NCBI GenBank assembly: GCA_009885805.1
Contig: VFJZ01000057.1
Location: 1-64,000 of the forward strand
DNA length: 64,000 bases
Direction: 5' to 3'
Origin: Actinomycetota bacterium
GTDB lineage: Bacteria; Actinomycetota; Thermoleophilia; Gaiellales; F1-60-MAGs149
Below, piece by piece: positions 8,301-16,500 of the stretch. Under the pieces are notes generated by a model, which worked only from the letters and a program-made list of their open reading frames with translations, ran no database searches and was not told the origin of the DNA. Positions within the stretch are counted from its first letter, which is position 1. Every line of letters starts with the position of its first letter. The translations under genes were made by a program, and so were the position numbers.

Positions 8301-9008
8301 ATGCCCGGAGGGGTAGAGATCACCTGGTACGGCCACGGCACGTGGGCTCACCGCGACCCGAACGGCACCGTCGTCCTGGTCGATCCGTGGCTCTCCGGCC
8401 CGACCGTCCCCGAGGCCCTGCGCGACCCGGCGAGGGTCGATGTCGTCGCCGTCACCCATGGCCACTTCGACCACATCGCCGACGTCGAGGCCGTCCACGC
8501 GAAGCACGGCTGCCCGGTGATCGCCAAGTACGAGCTCGCGATGCATTTCGGTGGCAAGGGGGTCGCTGCGGTCGGGATGAACACCGGCGGCTCCTTCGAG
8601 CAGAACGGCGTCAGGTTCACGATGACCCACGCGATCCACTCGGGCTCGATCACCACCCCGGAGGCGATCATCGGCTACGGCGGCGAACCCGCCGGGTACG
8701 TGATCACCTTCTCGAACGGCTATCGGGTCTACCAGGCCGGCGATACCTGCGTCTTCTCCGACATGGCGCTGATCGGTGAGATCTATCGGCCCGACATCGC
8801 GATCCTGCCGATCGGGGACCTCTACACGATGGGCCCGCTCGAGGCCGCCCACGCCGTGCGGCTGCTCGGCGTCAAGGAGGTCTTCGGCGGCCACTGGGGC
8901 ACGTTCCCGCCGCTGACAGGAACACCGCAGGGACTGCGCGTCGAGCTCGCCACGCTCGGCGTCGCCGGCGTGACGGTGCACGGGCTCGAGCCGGGCGGGT
9001 CGGTCTAG
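8301..9008 (+). CDS. Metallo-beta-lactamase-fold hydrolase (UlaG/UPF0173-like)
   Basis: This 235-residue metal-dependent hydrolase belongs to the UPF0173/UlaG-like branch of the MBL superfamily. The start ATG is preceded by a strong GGAGGA Shine-Dalgarno at 8291. The sequence opens MPGGVEITWYGHGTW. The metal motif THGHFDH is at residues 52-58, with later ligands in the THAIHSG and QAGDT segments and the terminal GGHWGTFPPLTGTP. The natural substrate is unknown. A plausible -10 (TATGCT) is at 8269-8274. The gene converges on moxR with a 4-nt overlap of stop codons. Confidence 0.88.
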   Translation: MPGGVEITWYGHGTWAHRDPNGTVVLVDPWLSGPTVPEALRDPARVDVVAVTHGHFDHIADVEAVHAKHGCPVIAKYELAMHFGGKGVAAVGMNTGGSFEQNGVRFTMTHAIHSGSITTPEAIIGYGGEPAGYVITFSNGYRVYQAGDTCVFSDMALIGEIYRPDIAILPIGDLYTMGPLEAAHAVRLLGVKEVFGGHWGTFPPLTGTPQGLRVELATLGVAGVTVHGLEPGGSV

Positions 9009-10081
9009 ACCTCGCCCGCCTCCAGTGCACGCTGGAGGCGCGAGACACCCGGCAGGTCGGCCGACAGCGGCGCCGGCACGTGCGCGTCGAGGAGATCGTC
9101 GACCGGGCGCAGTGTCGGCCGGTCCCACGCGGGCCGTGGCACCGACGCGAGGATCGCCGCCGCCGTCGCCGCCGGGTCGACGCCCGGCTCGAACTGCATC
9201 CGGTGCGCCAGGCATGGCACGAACAGTTCGGCGACGTGGTCCGGCTGCACCTCGTTCGAGTCGGAGATCAGCGCCAACGCCTGGCAGCAGCGCTGCAGCG
9301 ACAACGCGGCGCGCGGCGAGGCGCCGACCAGGACCCCCTTGAAGCCGCGGGTCGCCCGGACCAGCTGCACGATGTACTCGCGGACGACATCCGAGACATC
9401 GACGAGGGCGACGCCACGCTGCACCTTGACGACATCTCCCGGCGCGACGATCGGGTCGATGTCGGCGAGCGCGTCGTAGCCGGCGAAGCGATCGAGCAGC
9501 TCGAACTCGCCCTTCGCGGACGGATAGCCGATCGCCGTCGAGATCGCGAAGCGGTCGCGCTGGCCATGCGCGAGGCGGAAGGTCTCCTCTTCCGGGTTCC
9601 ACGGATTCATCGTCGCGACGACGAAGAAGGGGCGCGGCAAGGGGTGCCGCTTCTTCGCGACCGAGACGAAGCGCTCCTCCATCGCCTCGAACAGCGCGGC
9701 CTGCAGCTTCGGCGTGGCGCGGTTGACCTCGTCGAGGACGACTGCGTTCGCGAACAGGGGGCCGGGATCGAACACGTCGGGACGCAGGGCGGGATTGTCC
9801 GACTTGATCTCGACGCCGATGATGTCGGTCGGCCTGAGATCGGCCGTGCACTGGATGCGCGAGTCGTGCCCGCCGATCGCCCGCGCGATGATGCGCGCCA
9901 GCGTGGTCTTGCCGACTCCCGGGACGTCCTCGATGAGCAGATGCCCGTCCGCCAGGAGGCACACCAGCGCGTGCCGCGCCGGTCGATCGACCTCGACCAT
10001 CGCCCGCCGCACGGTAGCGAGCAACGCGCGCCCCTGGTCGCGGGCACGCATCAATGCCAGGGTGTTCAGTTCGTCGATCAC
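9005..10081 (-). CDS. moxR: MoxR-family AAA+ ATPase
   Basis: This is a 358-residue AAA+ ATPase of the MoxR type, which acts as a chaperone-like remodeller of partner proteins. Walker A is EDVPGVGKTT with the Lys at 58. Walker B is VVLDEVNR around residues 114-121. The sensor segment ATMNPWNPEEE and the SPRAALSLQR arginine region follow. MoxR genes usually sit next to a DUF58 protein and VWA proteins, and none is present here, so this copy is isolated. The start is GTG at 10081. Confidence 0.93.
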   Translation of the reverse strand: MIDELNTLALMRARDQGRALLATVRRAMVEVDRPARHALVCLLADGHLLIEDVPGVGKTTLARIIARAIGGHDSRIQCTADLRPTDIIGVEIKSDNPALRPDVFDPGPLFANAVVLDEVNRATPKLQAALFEAMEERFVSVAKKRHPLPRPFFVVATMNPWNPEEETFRLAHGQRDRFAISTAIGYPSAKGEFELLDRFAGYDALADIDPIVAPGDVVKVQRGVALVDVSDVVREYIVQLVRATRGFKGVLVGASPRAALSLQRCCQALALISDSNEVQPDHVAELFVPCLAHRMQFEPGVDPAATAAAILASVPRPAWDRPTLRPVDDLLDAHVPAPLSADLPGVSRLQRALEAGEV

Positions 10082-10116
10082 CCTACCTCTATCGGGTTAG
10101 GCCGCCCCCGCGCCCG

Positions 10117-10132
10117 TCCCCCGATCGGGGGA
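10117..10132. terminator. GC-rich palindrome between mrp and moxR
   Basis: TCCCCCGATCGGGGGA is a 16-nt perfect palindrome just past the mrp stop (minus strand). It could act as a hairpin terminator of mrp, but there is no T tract and the loop would be very tight. Confidence 0.35.
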
Positions 10133-10138
10133 GTGGTG

Positions 10139-11266
10139 TCAGAGCACCTGTAGCCGGCGCTTGATCCGCTGCGCCGGCTCGACGGCCTTCTCGCTCAGTC
10201 GGCGCGCGATCGCGATGATTTCCAGCGCCGCCGGCGAGTCGGGATCGCCGACGATGATCGGCACGCCATCGTCGCCGCCGGCGCGCACCGCCGGTTCCAG
10301 CGGCACCTGCCCGAGCAGCGGCGCGCCGATCTTGGCGGCCAGACTCTCACCGCCGCCGCTGCCGAACACCTCGTCCCGCTCGCCGCAGCATGGACAGATG
10401 CGGTAGCTCATGTTCTCGACGACGCCGATGACCTCCATCTTCATCCGGTGCGCGACCGCCGCGGCGCGCTCCGCCACCCGGAGGGCGGCGGGATTGGGCG
10501 TCGTCACCACGATCGCCTCGACGCGCCGCCCCGCATCCGTGAAGAGCTGGCCGAGGGAGATCGCGACGTCGCCGGTACCGGGCGGCATGTCGACCAGCAG
10601 GAAGTCGAGAGCGCCCCAGTGGACGTCGCCGAGGAACTGCTCGAGCGCCCGGTGCAGCATCGGCCCGCGCCACATCACGGCTCCCTCCTCGTCGAGGAAG
10701 TAGCCGATCGACATCGTCTTGATCTCGTAGGCGACGGGCGGGACGATCATGCCGTCGAAGGTGACGGGCCGTTGCGAGATGCCGAGCATCCCGGGAATCG
10801 AGAAGCCGTAGATGTCGGCGTCGACGATGCCTACCTCGTGCCCCTGGGCCCGCAGGGCGAGCGCGAGGTTGACGGTCAGCGACGACTTGCCGACGCCGCC
10901 CTTGCCGGAGGCGACGGCGATCACCCGCGTCCGGGCGTCGATCGCGAGCCCCTTGCGCTCCTTCTTGCCGGCGCCGCCGCGTAGGCGGGTCGACAGCGCT
11001 CCCCGTTCCTGCTCCGACATGTGCGTGAACGCGACCGTGACGCCGCTGACGCCGTCGACCGCTGACAGCTCCCTGACGACATCGCCCTCGATCTTCGCCT
11101 TGAGCGGACAGCCCGGCACGGTCAACGCCACGAGCACGGAGACGTGCCCGTCGTCCGCCACCTCGGCACTGCGCACCATGTCGAGATCGGTCAGGCTACG
11201 GCGGAGCTCGGGGTCGATAACGCGCGAGAGCGCCTCGTGAATCGCCTCGCTGGAAGGGAGCGCCAT
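10139..11266 (-). CDS. mrp: Mrp/ApbC-family Fe-S cluster carrier ATPase
   Basis: This is a 375-residue P-loop scaffold/carrier for Fe-S clusters. The N-terminal 90 residues form a MIP18 (DUF59) domain with the PGCPL motif. The deviant Walker A GKGGVGKSS starts near residue 121. The DADIYGFSIPGMLG segment and the C-terminal ICPCCGE motif, whose CxxC binds the bridging cluster, are both present. The start ATG is preceded by a -10 box TACGCT (11273-11278, minus strand) ending 6 nt upstream, so a leaderless mRNA is likely. It probably serves nuo, qcrA and the Mqn radical SAM enzymes. Confidence 0.94.
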   Translation of the reverse strand: MALPSSEAIHEALSRVIDPELRRSLTDLDMVRSAEVADDGHVSVLVALTVPGCPLKAKIEGDVVRELSAVDGVSGVTVAFTHMSEQERGALSTRLRGGAGKKERKGLAIDARTRVIAVASGKGGVGKSSLTVNLALALRAQGHEVGIVDADIYGFSIPGMLGISQRPVTFDGMIVPPVAYEIKTMSIGYFLDEEGAVMWRGPMLHRALEQFLGDVHWGALDFLLVDMPPGTGDVAISLGQLFTDAGRRVEAIVVTTPNPAALRVAERAAAVAHRMKMEVIGVVENMSYRICPCCGERDEVFGSGGGESLAAKIGAPLLGQVPLEPAVRAGGDDGVPIIVGDPDSPAALEIIAIARRLSEKAVEPAQRIKRRLQVL

Positions 11267-11295
11267 CGCTGCAGCGTATCGGGCGACGGGCCCGG

Positions 11296-12510
11296 TCAGG
11301 GGCAGTCGTCGAGCCCGTGGAACAGCATGCCATCGAGCATCTTCGGGAAGAAGTACGTCGATTTTTGCGGGAGCGTCTCCGCCTGCAGCGCCAGTCGCTC
11401 GACCTCCCGGATCGTCGGCGCGCGCAGCAGCACGGCGATGCGATCGTCGCCGACCGCCGCCAGAGCGTCGGCGGCGCGATGGACGTAGCGGACGCGGTCG
11501 CTGCGCGTCGACGCGCCGCTGGCGACACCCAGCAGCGGACCGAGCAGCGCGTCTTCCGCCAGGGCGGCGTCCGTCCGCGGTTCCGAACCGATCGCGAGGA
11601 GGGCGCGCCCCTGCGCCCGGGCGACGACGAACGCTCCGGCGCCGTCCGCCGACTCGAGACCGGCGACGGGGTCGTCCACCTCGTGGACGACGAGGCCGGC
11701 GCCGCGGAGCAGGTCGGCGAGGCCGGCCGTGACGTCCTCGGCGACACCGCCGACGACCCGGTGCGTCGGGTAGATCGTCAGGTCGCCGTCGTCCGCGTTC
11801 GCCAGGTACATCATCATCCAGGCCGCCGGATCGTCGGCCCGATCGCCCCGCTCGGCGAGATACCGGAGCGCCGTCTCGTACCGGTGGTGCCCGTCCGCGA
11901 TCAGGATGGTCGAAGCGCCCAACGCCTCGACAATCTCGGGCTGATCACCGGGCACACGCCAGAGGCGGTGACGGGTGCCGTCGTCGTCGGTTGCATCGAC
12001 CAGGGGCGTGCCGTCGCGCGATGGCGCCAGCGCCACCTCCGCCCGTCGTTCGGGGTCGTGGTACACGCCGAAGATCGGCGACAGCTGCGCGCGCGTTGCC
12101 CGCAGCAGCCTGAGACGGTTCAGGACCGGCTGCAGGTGGTACCGCTCGTGCGGGAGTACCACCCGTGTCGCGTACGGCTCGATACGGACGAGGCAGATGA
12201 AGCCGCCGCGCGATCGGCGGGTGCCGTCAGGAGCCGTGTAGTCCTGCTGCAGCCACGAGTAGGACGGCGCGTCGTCGAGGACGAGGACCCGTTCCCGGCG
12301 CCAGCGGCAGAGCAGGTCGTGGACGCCCCCCTCGTCGCCCTCGCCGGGGAGGACGAGATGCACCGCGTTGTACGGGCTGCGCGCCGCCAGCGCTGCGTGC
12401 TGCTCGGGCGTGATGACATCGAACGGCGGCGCGACGGCGTCGGCGATCACGACCCTGACGGGGTCGAAGCGCAGGGCCCGGAACGGGCGGACGGTCGCTC
12501 CCGCGCTCAT
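11296..12510 (-). CDS. DUF1015-family protein
   Basis: This 404-residue protein belongs to the widely distributed DUF1015 family. Its hallmarks are VRPFRALRFDP near the start, APPFDVITPEQ, the NAVHLVLP segment and the highly conserved IADGHHRYETAL around residues 206-217. The biochemical function is unknown. In other genomes it is often linked to serine metabolism genes, which are not present here. A -10 box TACGAT (12518-12523 on the minus strand) ends 7 nt before the ATG, suggesting a leaderless transcript. It is divergent from the YhaM-like gene. Confidence 0.9.
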   Translation of the reverse strand: MSAGATVRPFRALRFDPVRVVIADAVAPPFDVITPEQHAALAARSPYNAVHLVLPGEGDEGGVHDLLCRWRRERVLVLDDAPSYSWLQQDYTAPDGTRRSRGGFICLVRIEPYATRVVLPHERYHLQPVLNRLRLLRATRAQLSPIFGVYHDPERRAEVALAPSRDGTPLVDATDDDGTRHRLWRVPGDQPEIVEALGASTILIADGHHRYETALRYLAERGDRADDPAAWMMMYLANADDGDLTIYPTHRVVGGVAEDVTAGLADLLRGAGLVVHEVDDPVAGLESADGAGAFVVARAQGRALLAIGSEPRTDAALAEDALLGPLLGVASGASTRSDRVRYVHRAADALAAVGDDRIAVLLRAPTIREVERLALQAETLPQKSTYFFPKMLDGMLFHGLDDCP

Positions 12511-12517
12511 GCGTCGG

Positions 12518-12542
12518 ATCGTAGCCCCGAGGCGAGTAGACT
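12518..12542. promoter_or_regulatory. Back-to-back -10 boxes of two leaderless genes
   Basis: The 38-bp divergent spacer holds TACGAT (minus strand, 12518-12523), 7 nt before the DUF1015 ATG. It also holds TAGACT (plus strand, 12537-12542), 6 nt before the YhaM-like ATG. Neither gene has a Shine-Dalgarno. Confidence 0.6.
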
Positions 12543-12548
12543 CGCGCC

Positions 12549-13385
12549 ATGGCCCAGGTTGAAGCCAAATCCTGGATCCGCGATCTCGAGCCGGGGCGGC
12601 TGGTCGACTCGTCCTTCGCCGTGCTGCGTAAGGACGTCCGCCGCACGCGTGCGGGCGCGCCCTTCCTGTCGCTCGAGCTGGGCGACCGCACCGGCCGGAT
12701 CCCCGCGGTGTGCTTCGACGACGTCCCGCTGCTGGAGCCGCGCTTCGCGCAGGGCGACACCGTCCGCGTGCTCGGTGCCGTCGAGGAGTTCCGCGGGCGC
12801 CGGCAGCTCGTCGTCCGCTCCGTCGAGCGTCTCGAGCCGGGCGACCCGCTCGTCTACGTGCCGGGCGCCCGCCGGGATACGGAGGACCTCGAGGGCTTCC
12901 TCGAGTTCCTGGTCGCGGAGATCCACGACAGCGTGCTGCGGCGTCTCGTCGAGGAGGTCTACGCGGATGGCCACTTCCGCGCGCTGTTTCGGCAGGCGCC
13001 CGTCACCATCGACGCCCACCACGCTCATGCGGGCGGCGCGATCCAGCACACCGTCGCTGTCGCGACCGTCTGTCGCGAGGTCTGCCAGCTCCACCCCCGG
13101 CTCGACGAGAGCGTCGTCGCCGCCGCCGCGCTGACGTTCTGTGCCGGCGCCGCCGACGCGTTCCTTCCCGGAGCCGCGCTCCAGCTCGGCGACGAGGGAC
13201 GCCTGCTCGGCGTCGCGCATCTGTCGGTGCGGCGCATCGAGCGGGAGGCGGCGCGCCTGCGGACGCCGCGCGAGCGTCTCCTGCCTCTCGTCCACGCCGT
13301 CGCCGGTGGTCGCCCGCGGACGCCGGAGGCCGCGACGGTTCAGGCCGCGATCGCGCTCGACGCCGCCGTCGCCGCCGCGTTGTAA
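12549..13385 (+). CDS. YhaM-like OB-fold/HD protein with degenerate HD site
   Basis: The product has 278 residues with the architecture of YhaM/CBF1-type 3'-5' exoribonucleases: an N-terminal OB fold (about 1-100: LGDRTGRIPAVCFDD, FRGRRQLVV) and a C-terminal HD-type helical domain. The first HD-domain signature, DAHHAHAGGAIQHTVAV (about 157-173), is intact. Where the family has the metal-binding HD pair (usually LLHDIGK), this protein reads LTFCAGAAD, and the later GH of GRLLGH is GV. Loss of the HD and the downstream His argues that the nuclease is inactive. It may have kept only nucleic-acid binding. A -10 TAGACT lies 6 nt upstream of the ATG. Confidence 0.75.
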   Translation: MAQVEAKSWIRDLEPGRLVDSSFAVLRKDVRRTRAGAPFLSLELGDRTGRIPAVCFDDVPLLEPRFAQGDTVRVLGAVEEFRGRRQLVVRSVERLEPGDPLVYVPGARRDTEDLEGFLEFLVAEIHDSVLRRLVEEVYADGHFRALFRQAPVTIDAHHAHAGGAIQHTVAVATVCREVCQLHPRLDESVVAAAALTFCAGAADAFLPGAALQLGDEGRLLGVAHLSVRRIEREAARLRTPRERLLPLVHAVAGGRPRTPEAATVQAAIALDAAVAAAL

Positions 13386-13401
13386 CCGTAGACTGCGAGA
13401 C

Positions 13402-15093
13402 GTGCTGCGACTCGCGCTGCTCCAGCTCGACCTGACGGTCGGCGCCATCGACGCGAACGTCGCGAAGATCGTCGACGCGAGCGGGGAAGCCCTCGCCGCC
13501 GGGGCCGACATCGCGCTCGCACCCGAGCTCGCCGTCTCCGGCTACCCGCCCGAGGACCTGCTCTTCCGTCCGGCGTTCCTGCGCGCCTGCCGGCGCGGCG
13601 TGGAGACGCTCGCGGAGCGAACGCCGCTGCCGCTGCTCGTCGGGTCGCCGTGGCTGGCCCGCGATCGCGTCCACAACAGCGCGCTGCTGCTCGCCGATGG
13701 CGAGATCCGGGCCCGCTACGACAAGCAGCGGCTCCCGAACTACGGCGTGTTCGACGAGGAGCGCACCTTCGCGGCCGGGCGCGACGGGCTCGTGATCGAG
13801 GTCGCCGGCGCCCTCTGCGCCGTGACGATCTGCGAGGACATCTGGCTGTCGAACGGCCCGGCCGGCCGCGCGGCCCGTGGCGGCGCGACCGTCGTCTTCA
13901 ACATCTCCTCGTCGCCGTACCACCGCGGCAAGGCCGAGATCCGCGAGCAGATGCTGGCCACGCGGGCCCGTGACGAGCTCGCCGCGATCGTCTACTGCAA
14001 CCTCGTCGGCGGTCAGGACGAGCTTGTCTTCGACGGCCGCAGCGTCGTCCTCGACGCCGACGGCGATGTCGTCGCACGCGCCCCGGCCTACGCCGAGAGC
14101 GTGCTCGTCTGTGATCTCGACGTCGAGGCGGCGACGTCTGTTCGTCTGCGCGACTCGCGTGTGCGGCGTGGCCGGCCGCGCCGGCCCCTGACGCCCGACG
14201 TCGTCATCGCGGCCGCTGGCCCCCGTGAGCGGATCGTCCCTGCTGTCGCCGCCTCGCCGACGGGACCCGAGGATCTCTGGGGCGCCCTCACCCTTGGACT
14301 GCGCGACTACGCCTCGAAGAATGGCTTCGAACGGGTGCTGCTCGGCCTGTCCGGCGGTATCGACTCGGCGCTCGTCGCGGCGCTCGCCGCGGACGCGATC
14401 GGCGCCGACCACGTCGAGTCGATCTCGATGCCCACCCGATTTAACGCGGCCGAGACGCGGTCCGATGCGCGTCGCGTCGCCGAGGCGCTCGGCATCGGCT
14501 TCCGCGAGCTGGCGATCGAGGGGCTACGGGAGTCGTTTCTCGCCGACCTGCCGGGCACCGCTGATCTCGCCGCCGAGAACCTCCAGGCCCGGATCCGTGG
14601 CGTGATCCTGATGACGATCTCGAACCAGCACGGCCACCTTGTGCTGACGACGTCCAACAAGTCGGAGACGGCCGTCGGCTACTCGACCCTGTACGGCGAT
14701 TCTGCGGGCGGGTTCGCGCCGATCAAGGACGTGCCGAAGACGACCGTGTTCGGTCTCGCGCGGTGGCTGAACGACGCCGCGGGCTGCGAGCGTATCCCGG
14801 TCTCGATCATCGAGCGGCCGCCGAGCGCCGAGCTGCGCGAGGATCAGCGCGACGATCAGAGCCTGCCGCCGTACGCGCAACTCGACCCGATCCTCGAGGC
14901 CTACGTCGAGCGAGACATGGATCCGCACGACATCGTGGCGCTCGGCCTCGGTGACCTCGAGACGGTGCGGCGGATCGCGCGGCTCGTCGACCTCGCCGAG
15001 TACAAGCGCCGGCAGGCGCCTCCCGGTCTGAAGCTGCATCCGAAGGCGTTCGGCCGCGATCGGCGCGTGCCGATCACGAGCGCCTGGCGCTGA
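13402..15093 (+). CDS. nadE: Glutamine-dependent NAD+ synthetase
   Basis: This 563-residue enzyme converts nicotinate adenine dinucleotide to NAD+ with ATP and glutamine. The N-terminal nitrilase-type glutaminase domain shows its triad: Glu in APELAVSGYPPEDL (Glu42), Lys in YDKQRLPNYGVFDE, and Cys in VTICEDIW. The C-terminal synthetase has the PP-loop LGLSGGIDSALVAALAA and the TTSNKSE segment. Length is normal for the two-domain form. The start is GTG at 13402. A TAGACT box at 13389-13394 ends 7 nt upstream, so the mRNA is probably leaderless. Confidence 0.96.
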   Translation: MLRLALLQLDLTVGAIDANVAKIVDASGEALAAGADIALAPELAVSGYPPEDLLFRPAFLRACRRGVETLAERTPLPLLVGSPWLARDRVHNSALLLADGEIRARYDKQRLPNYGVFDEERTFAAGRDGLVIEVAGALCAVTICEDIWLSNGPAGRAARGGATVVFNISSSPYHRGKAEIREQMLATRARDELAAIVYCNLVGGQDELVFDGRSVVLDADGDVVARAPAYAESVLVCDLDVEAATSVRLRDSRVRRGRPRRPLTPDVVIAAAGPRERIVPAVAASPTGPEDLWGALTLGLRDYASKNGFERVLLGLSGGIDSALVAALAADAIGADHVESISMPTRFNAAETRSDARRVAEALGIGFRELAIEGLRESFLADLPGTADLAAENLQARIRGVILMTISNQHGHLVLTTSNKSETAVGYSTLYGDSAGGFAPIKDVPKTTVFGLARWLNDAAGCERIPVSIIERPPSAELREDQRDDQSLPPYAQLDPILEAYVERDMDPHDIVALGLGDLETVRRIARLVDLAEYKRRQAPPGLKLHPKAFGRDRRVPITSAWR

Positions 15094-15110
15094 AGGTGCC
15101 CGGCACCTTT
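15093..15110. terminator. Bidirectional palindrome between nadE and mntH
   Basis: AAGGTGCC (15093-15100) and GGCACCTT (15102-15109) flank a single C and are followed by T on the plus strand. Folded with a 5-nt loop (GGTG/CACC), it can end transcripts from both convergent genes. The nadE stop codon overlaps its first base. Confidence 0.5.
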
Positions 15111-15120
15111 GGCGCCACGT

Positions 15121-16431
15121 TCAGCCGAGGACCGTCTGGCCGAGCAGGAAGACGTTCAACGCGATGATCATGCCGGCGGCGACGATCGCCGCGACCGTCG
15201 TGACGCGGCGGTTCACCAGGCCGCCCATCAGTTCGCGGTCGCGGCAGAACATCAGCAGCGGGACGAGGGCGAACGGGATGCCGAACGACAGGACGACCTG
15301 GGACAGCACCAGCGCCTCGGACGGGTTGACGCCGATCGCGAGCAGCACGAGCGCCGGCGCCATCGTGATCGCCCGCCGCAGGAAGATCGGGATCTGGCGG
15401 TTGATGAATCCCTGCATCACGACCTGACCGGCGAGGGTGCCGACGGATGAAGAGGACAGACCGCTCGCGAGCAGCGCGATGCCGAACACGATGTCGGCGT
15501 GCTGCCCGACGTACGTCCCGAGAGCCAGGTACACCTCCTCGAGGTCGCTCAGGTCGGTCAGCCCGCGATCGTTGAAGACCGCGGCGGCCATGATCAGCAT
15601 CGACATGTTGACCAGGCCGGCGATCCCCATCGCGAGGACGACATCGACCCGCTCGAACCGGTAGATGCGGCGCTTCTCCTCCTCGTCAGCGCCGACCACC
15701 CGCTGCTGAGTGAGGGCCGAGTGGAGGTAGATGACATGCGGCATGACCGTCGCGCCGAGGATGCCGGCTGCCAGCAGGACGCTGCCGGAATCGACAAACT
15801 GGGGCGTGACGAGGCCGCCGAGCACGCCCGGGAGCGACGGGTCGGCGAGGACAACCTCGAACGCGAACCCGACGACGATGACGCCGACGAGGCCCGTGAT
15901 CACCGCCTCCAGATGCCGAAAGCCGCGGGCCTGCAGACCGAGGATCGCGAACGCGAACACGCCGGTGATGAGCCCCGCGAGGAACAGCGGCGTGCCGAAC
16001 AGCAGGTGGAAGCCGAGCGCCGCGCCGATGAACTCGGCCAGGTCGGTCGCCATCGCGATCACCTCGGCCTGGATCCACAGGAAGACCCGTGTCGCGCGCG
16101 GGAATCGCTCGCGGCACACCTCCGGCAGGTTGCGTCCGGTCGCGATGCCCAGCTTGGCGCTCATCGACTGAATCAGCATCGCCATCACGTTTGCGACGAG
16201 GATCACCCAGAGCAGCGTGTAGCCGTAGGTCGAGCCGCCGGCGATGTTGGTCGCGAAGTTCCCCGGGTCGACGTAGGCGACCGCGGCGATGAACGCGGGG
16301 CCGAGGAAGGGCCAGAGCCCGCGCAGCCCGCGCCGCTCGCCCGACAGCGATCGCTGCGCCGCCTCGAGCACGCGGGCCTCGCCCGGGAGGATCCGTTCGA
16401 GCGGTATCCGCAGGGGCTCGTTCGGATCCAT
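15121..16431 (-). CDS. mntH: NRAMP-family divalent metal (Mn/Fe) transporter
   Basis: This 436-residue membrane transporter imports Mn2+ or Fe2+ using the proton gradient. It has about 11 helices. The helix 1 metal motif DPGNFATNI and the helix 6 motif VMPHVIYLHSAL are the canonical NRAMP binding residues. I chose the ATG at 16431 (MDPNEPLRIP). The ATG at 16440 overlaps a TAGAAT -10 box that ends 7 nt before 16431, matching the leaderless spacing of neighbouring genes. A 16-bp palindrome overlaps that -10 (see the operator entry), so metal-dependent repression is likely. Whether Mn or Fe is preferred cannot be told. Confidence 0.93.
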   Translation of the reverse strand: MDPNEPLRIPLERILPGEARVLEAAQRSLSGERRGLRGLWPFLGPAFIAAVAYVDPGNFATNIAGGSTYGYTLLWVILVANVMAMLIQSMSAKLGIATGRNLPEVCRERFPRATRVFLWIQAEVIAMATDLAEFIGAALGFHLLFGTPLFLAGLITGVFAFAILGLQARGFRHLEAVITGLVGVIVVGFAFEVVLADPSLPGVLGGLVTPQFVDSGSVLLAAGILGATVMPHVIYLHSALTQQRVVGADEEEKRRIYRFERVDVVLAMGIAGLVNMSMLIMAAAVFNDRGLTDLSDLEEVYLALGTYVGQHADIVFGIALLASGLSSSSVGTLAGQVVMQGFINRQIPIFLRRAITMAPALVLLAIGVNPSEALVLSQVVLSFGIPFALVPLLMFCRDRELMGGLVNRRVTTVAAIVAAGMIIALNVFLLGQTVLG

Positions 16432-16438
16432 CCGCACC

Positions 16439-16456
16439 ATTCTAGGCACACCTAGA
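16439..16456 (-). promoter_or_regulatory. mntH -10 box overlapped by a metal-repressor-like operator
   Basis: On the minus strand TAGAAT (16439-16444) is a -10 box 7 nt before the mntH ATG. It overlaps the perfect palindrome TCTAGGTGTGCCTAGA (16441-16456), which consists of half-sites TCTAGG and CCTAGA. TAGG/CCTA half-sites are typical of DtxR/MntR-family repressors. The identity of the repressor is inference, and no such gene is in the window. Confidence 0.6.
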
Positions 16457-16500
16457 TTCTGGAGCGTCGTCGGATCGTCGGCTGCGCGTACGATCCCGGC

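Noticed and set aside
9005..10081. Defence-type AAA+ ATPase system around moxR
   Set aside because: The sequence is a standard MoxR, and no nuclease, VWA or DUF58 partner is adjacent.
16438..16440. ATG at 16440 as the mntH start
   Set aside because: It overlaps the TAGAAT -10 box. The ATG at 16431 has the leaderless spacing seen in neighbours.
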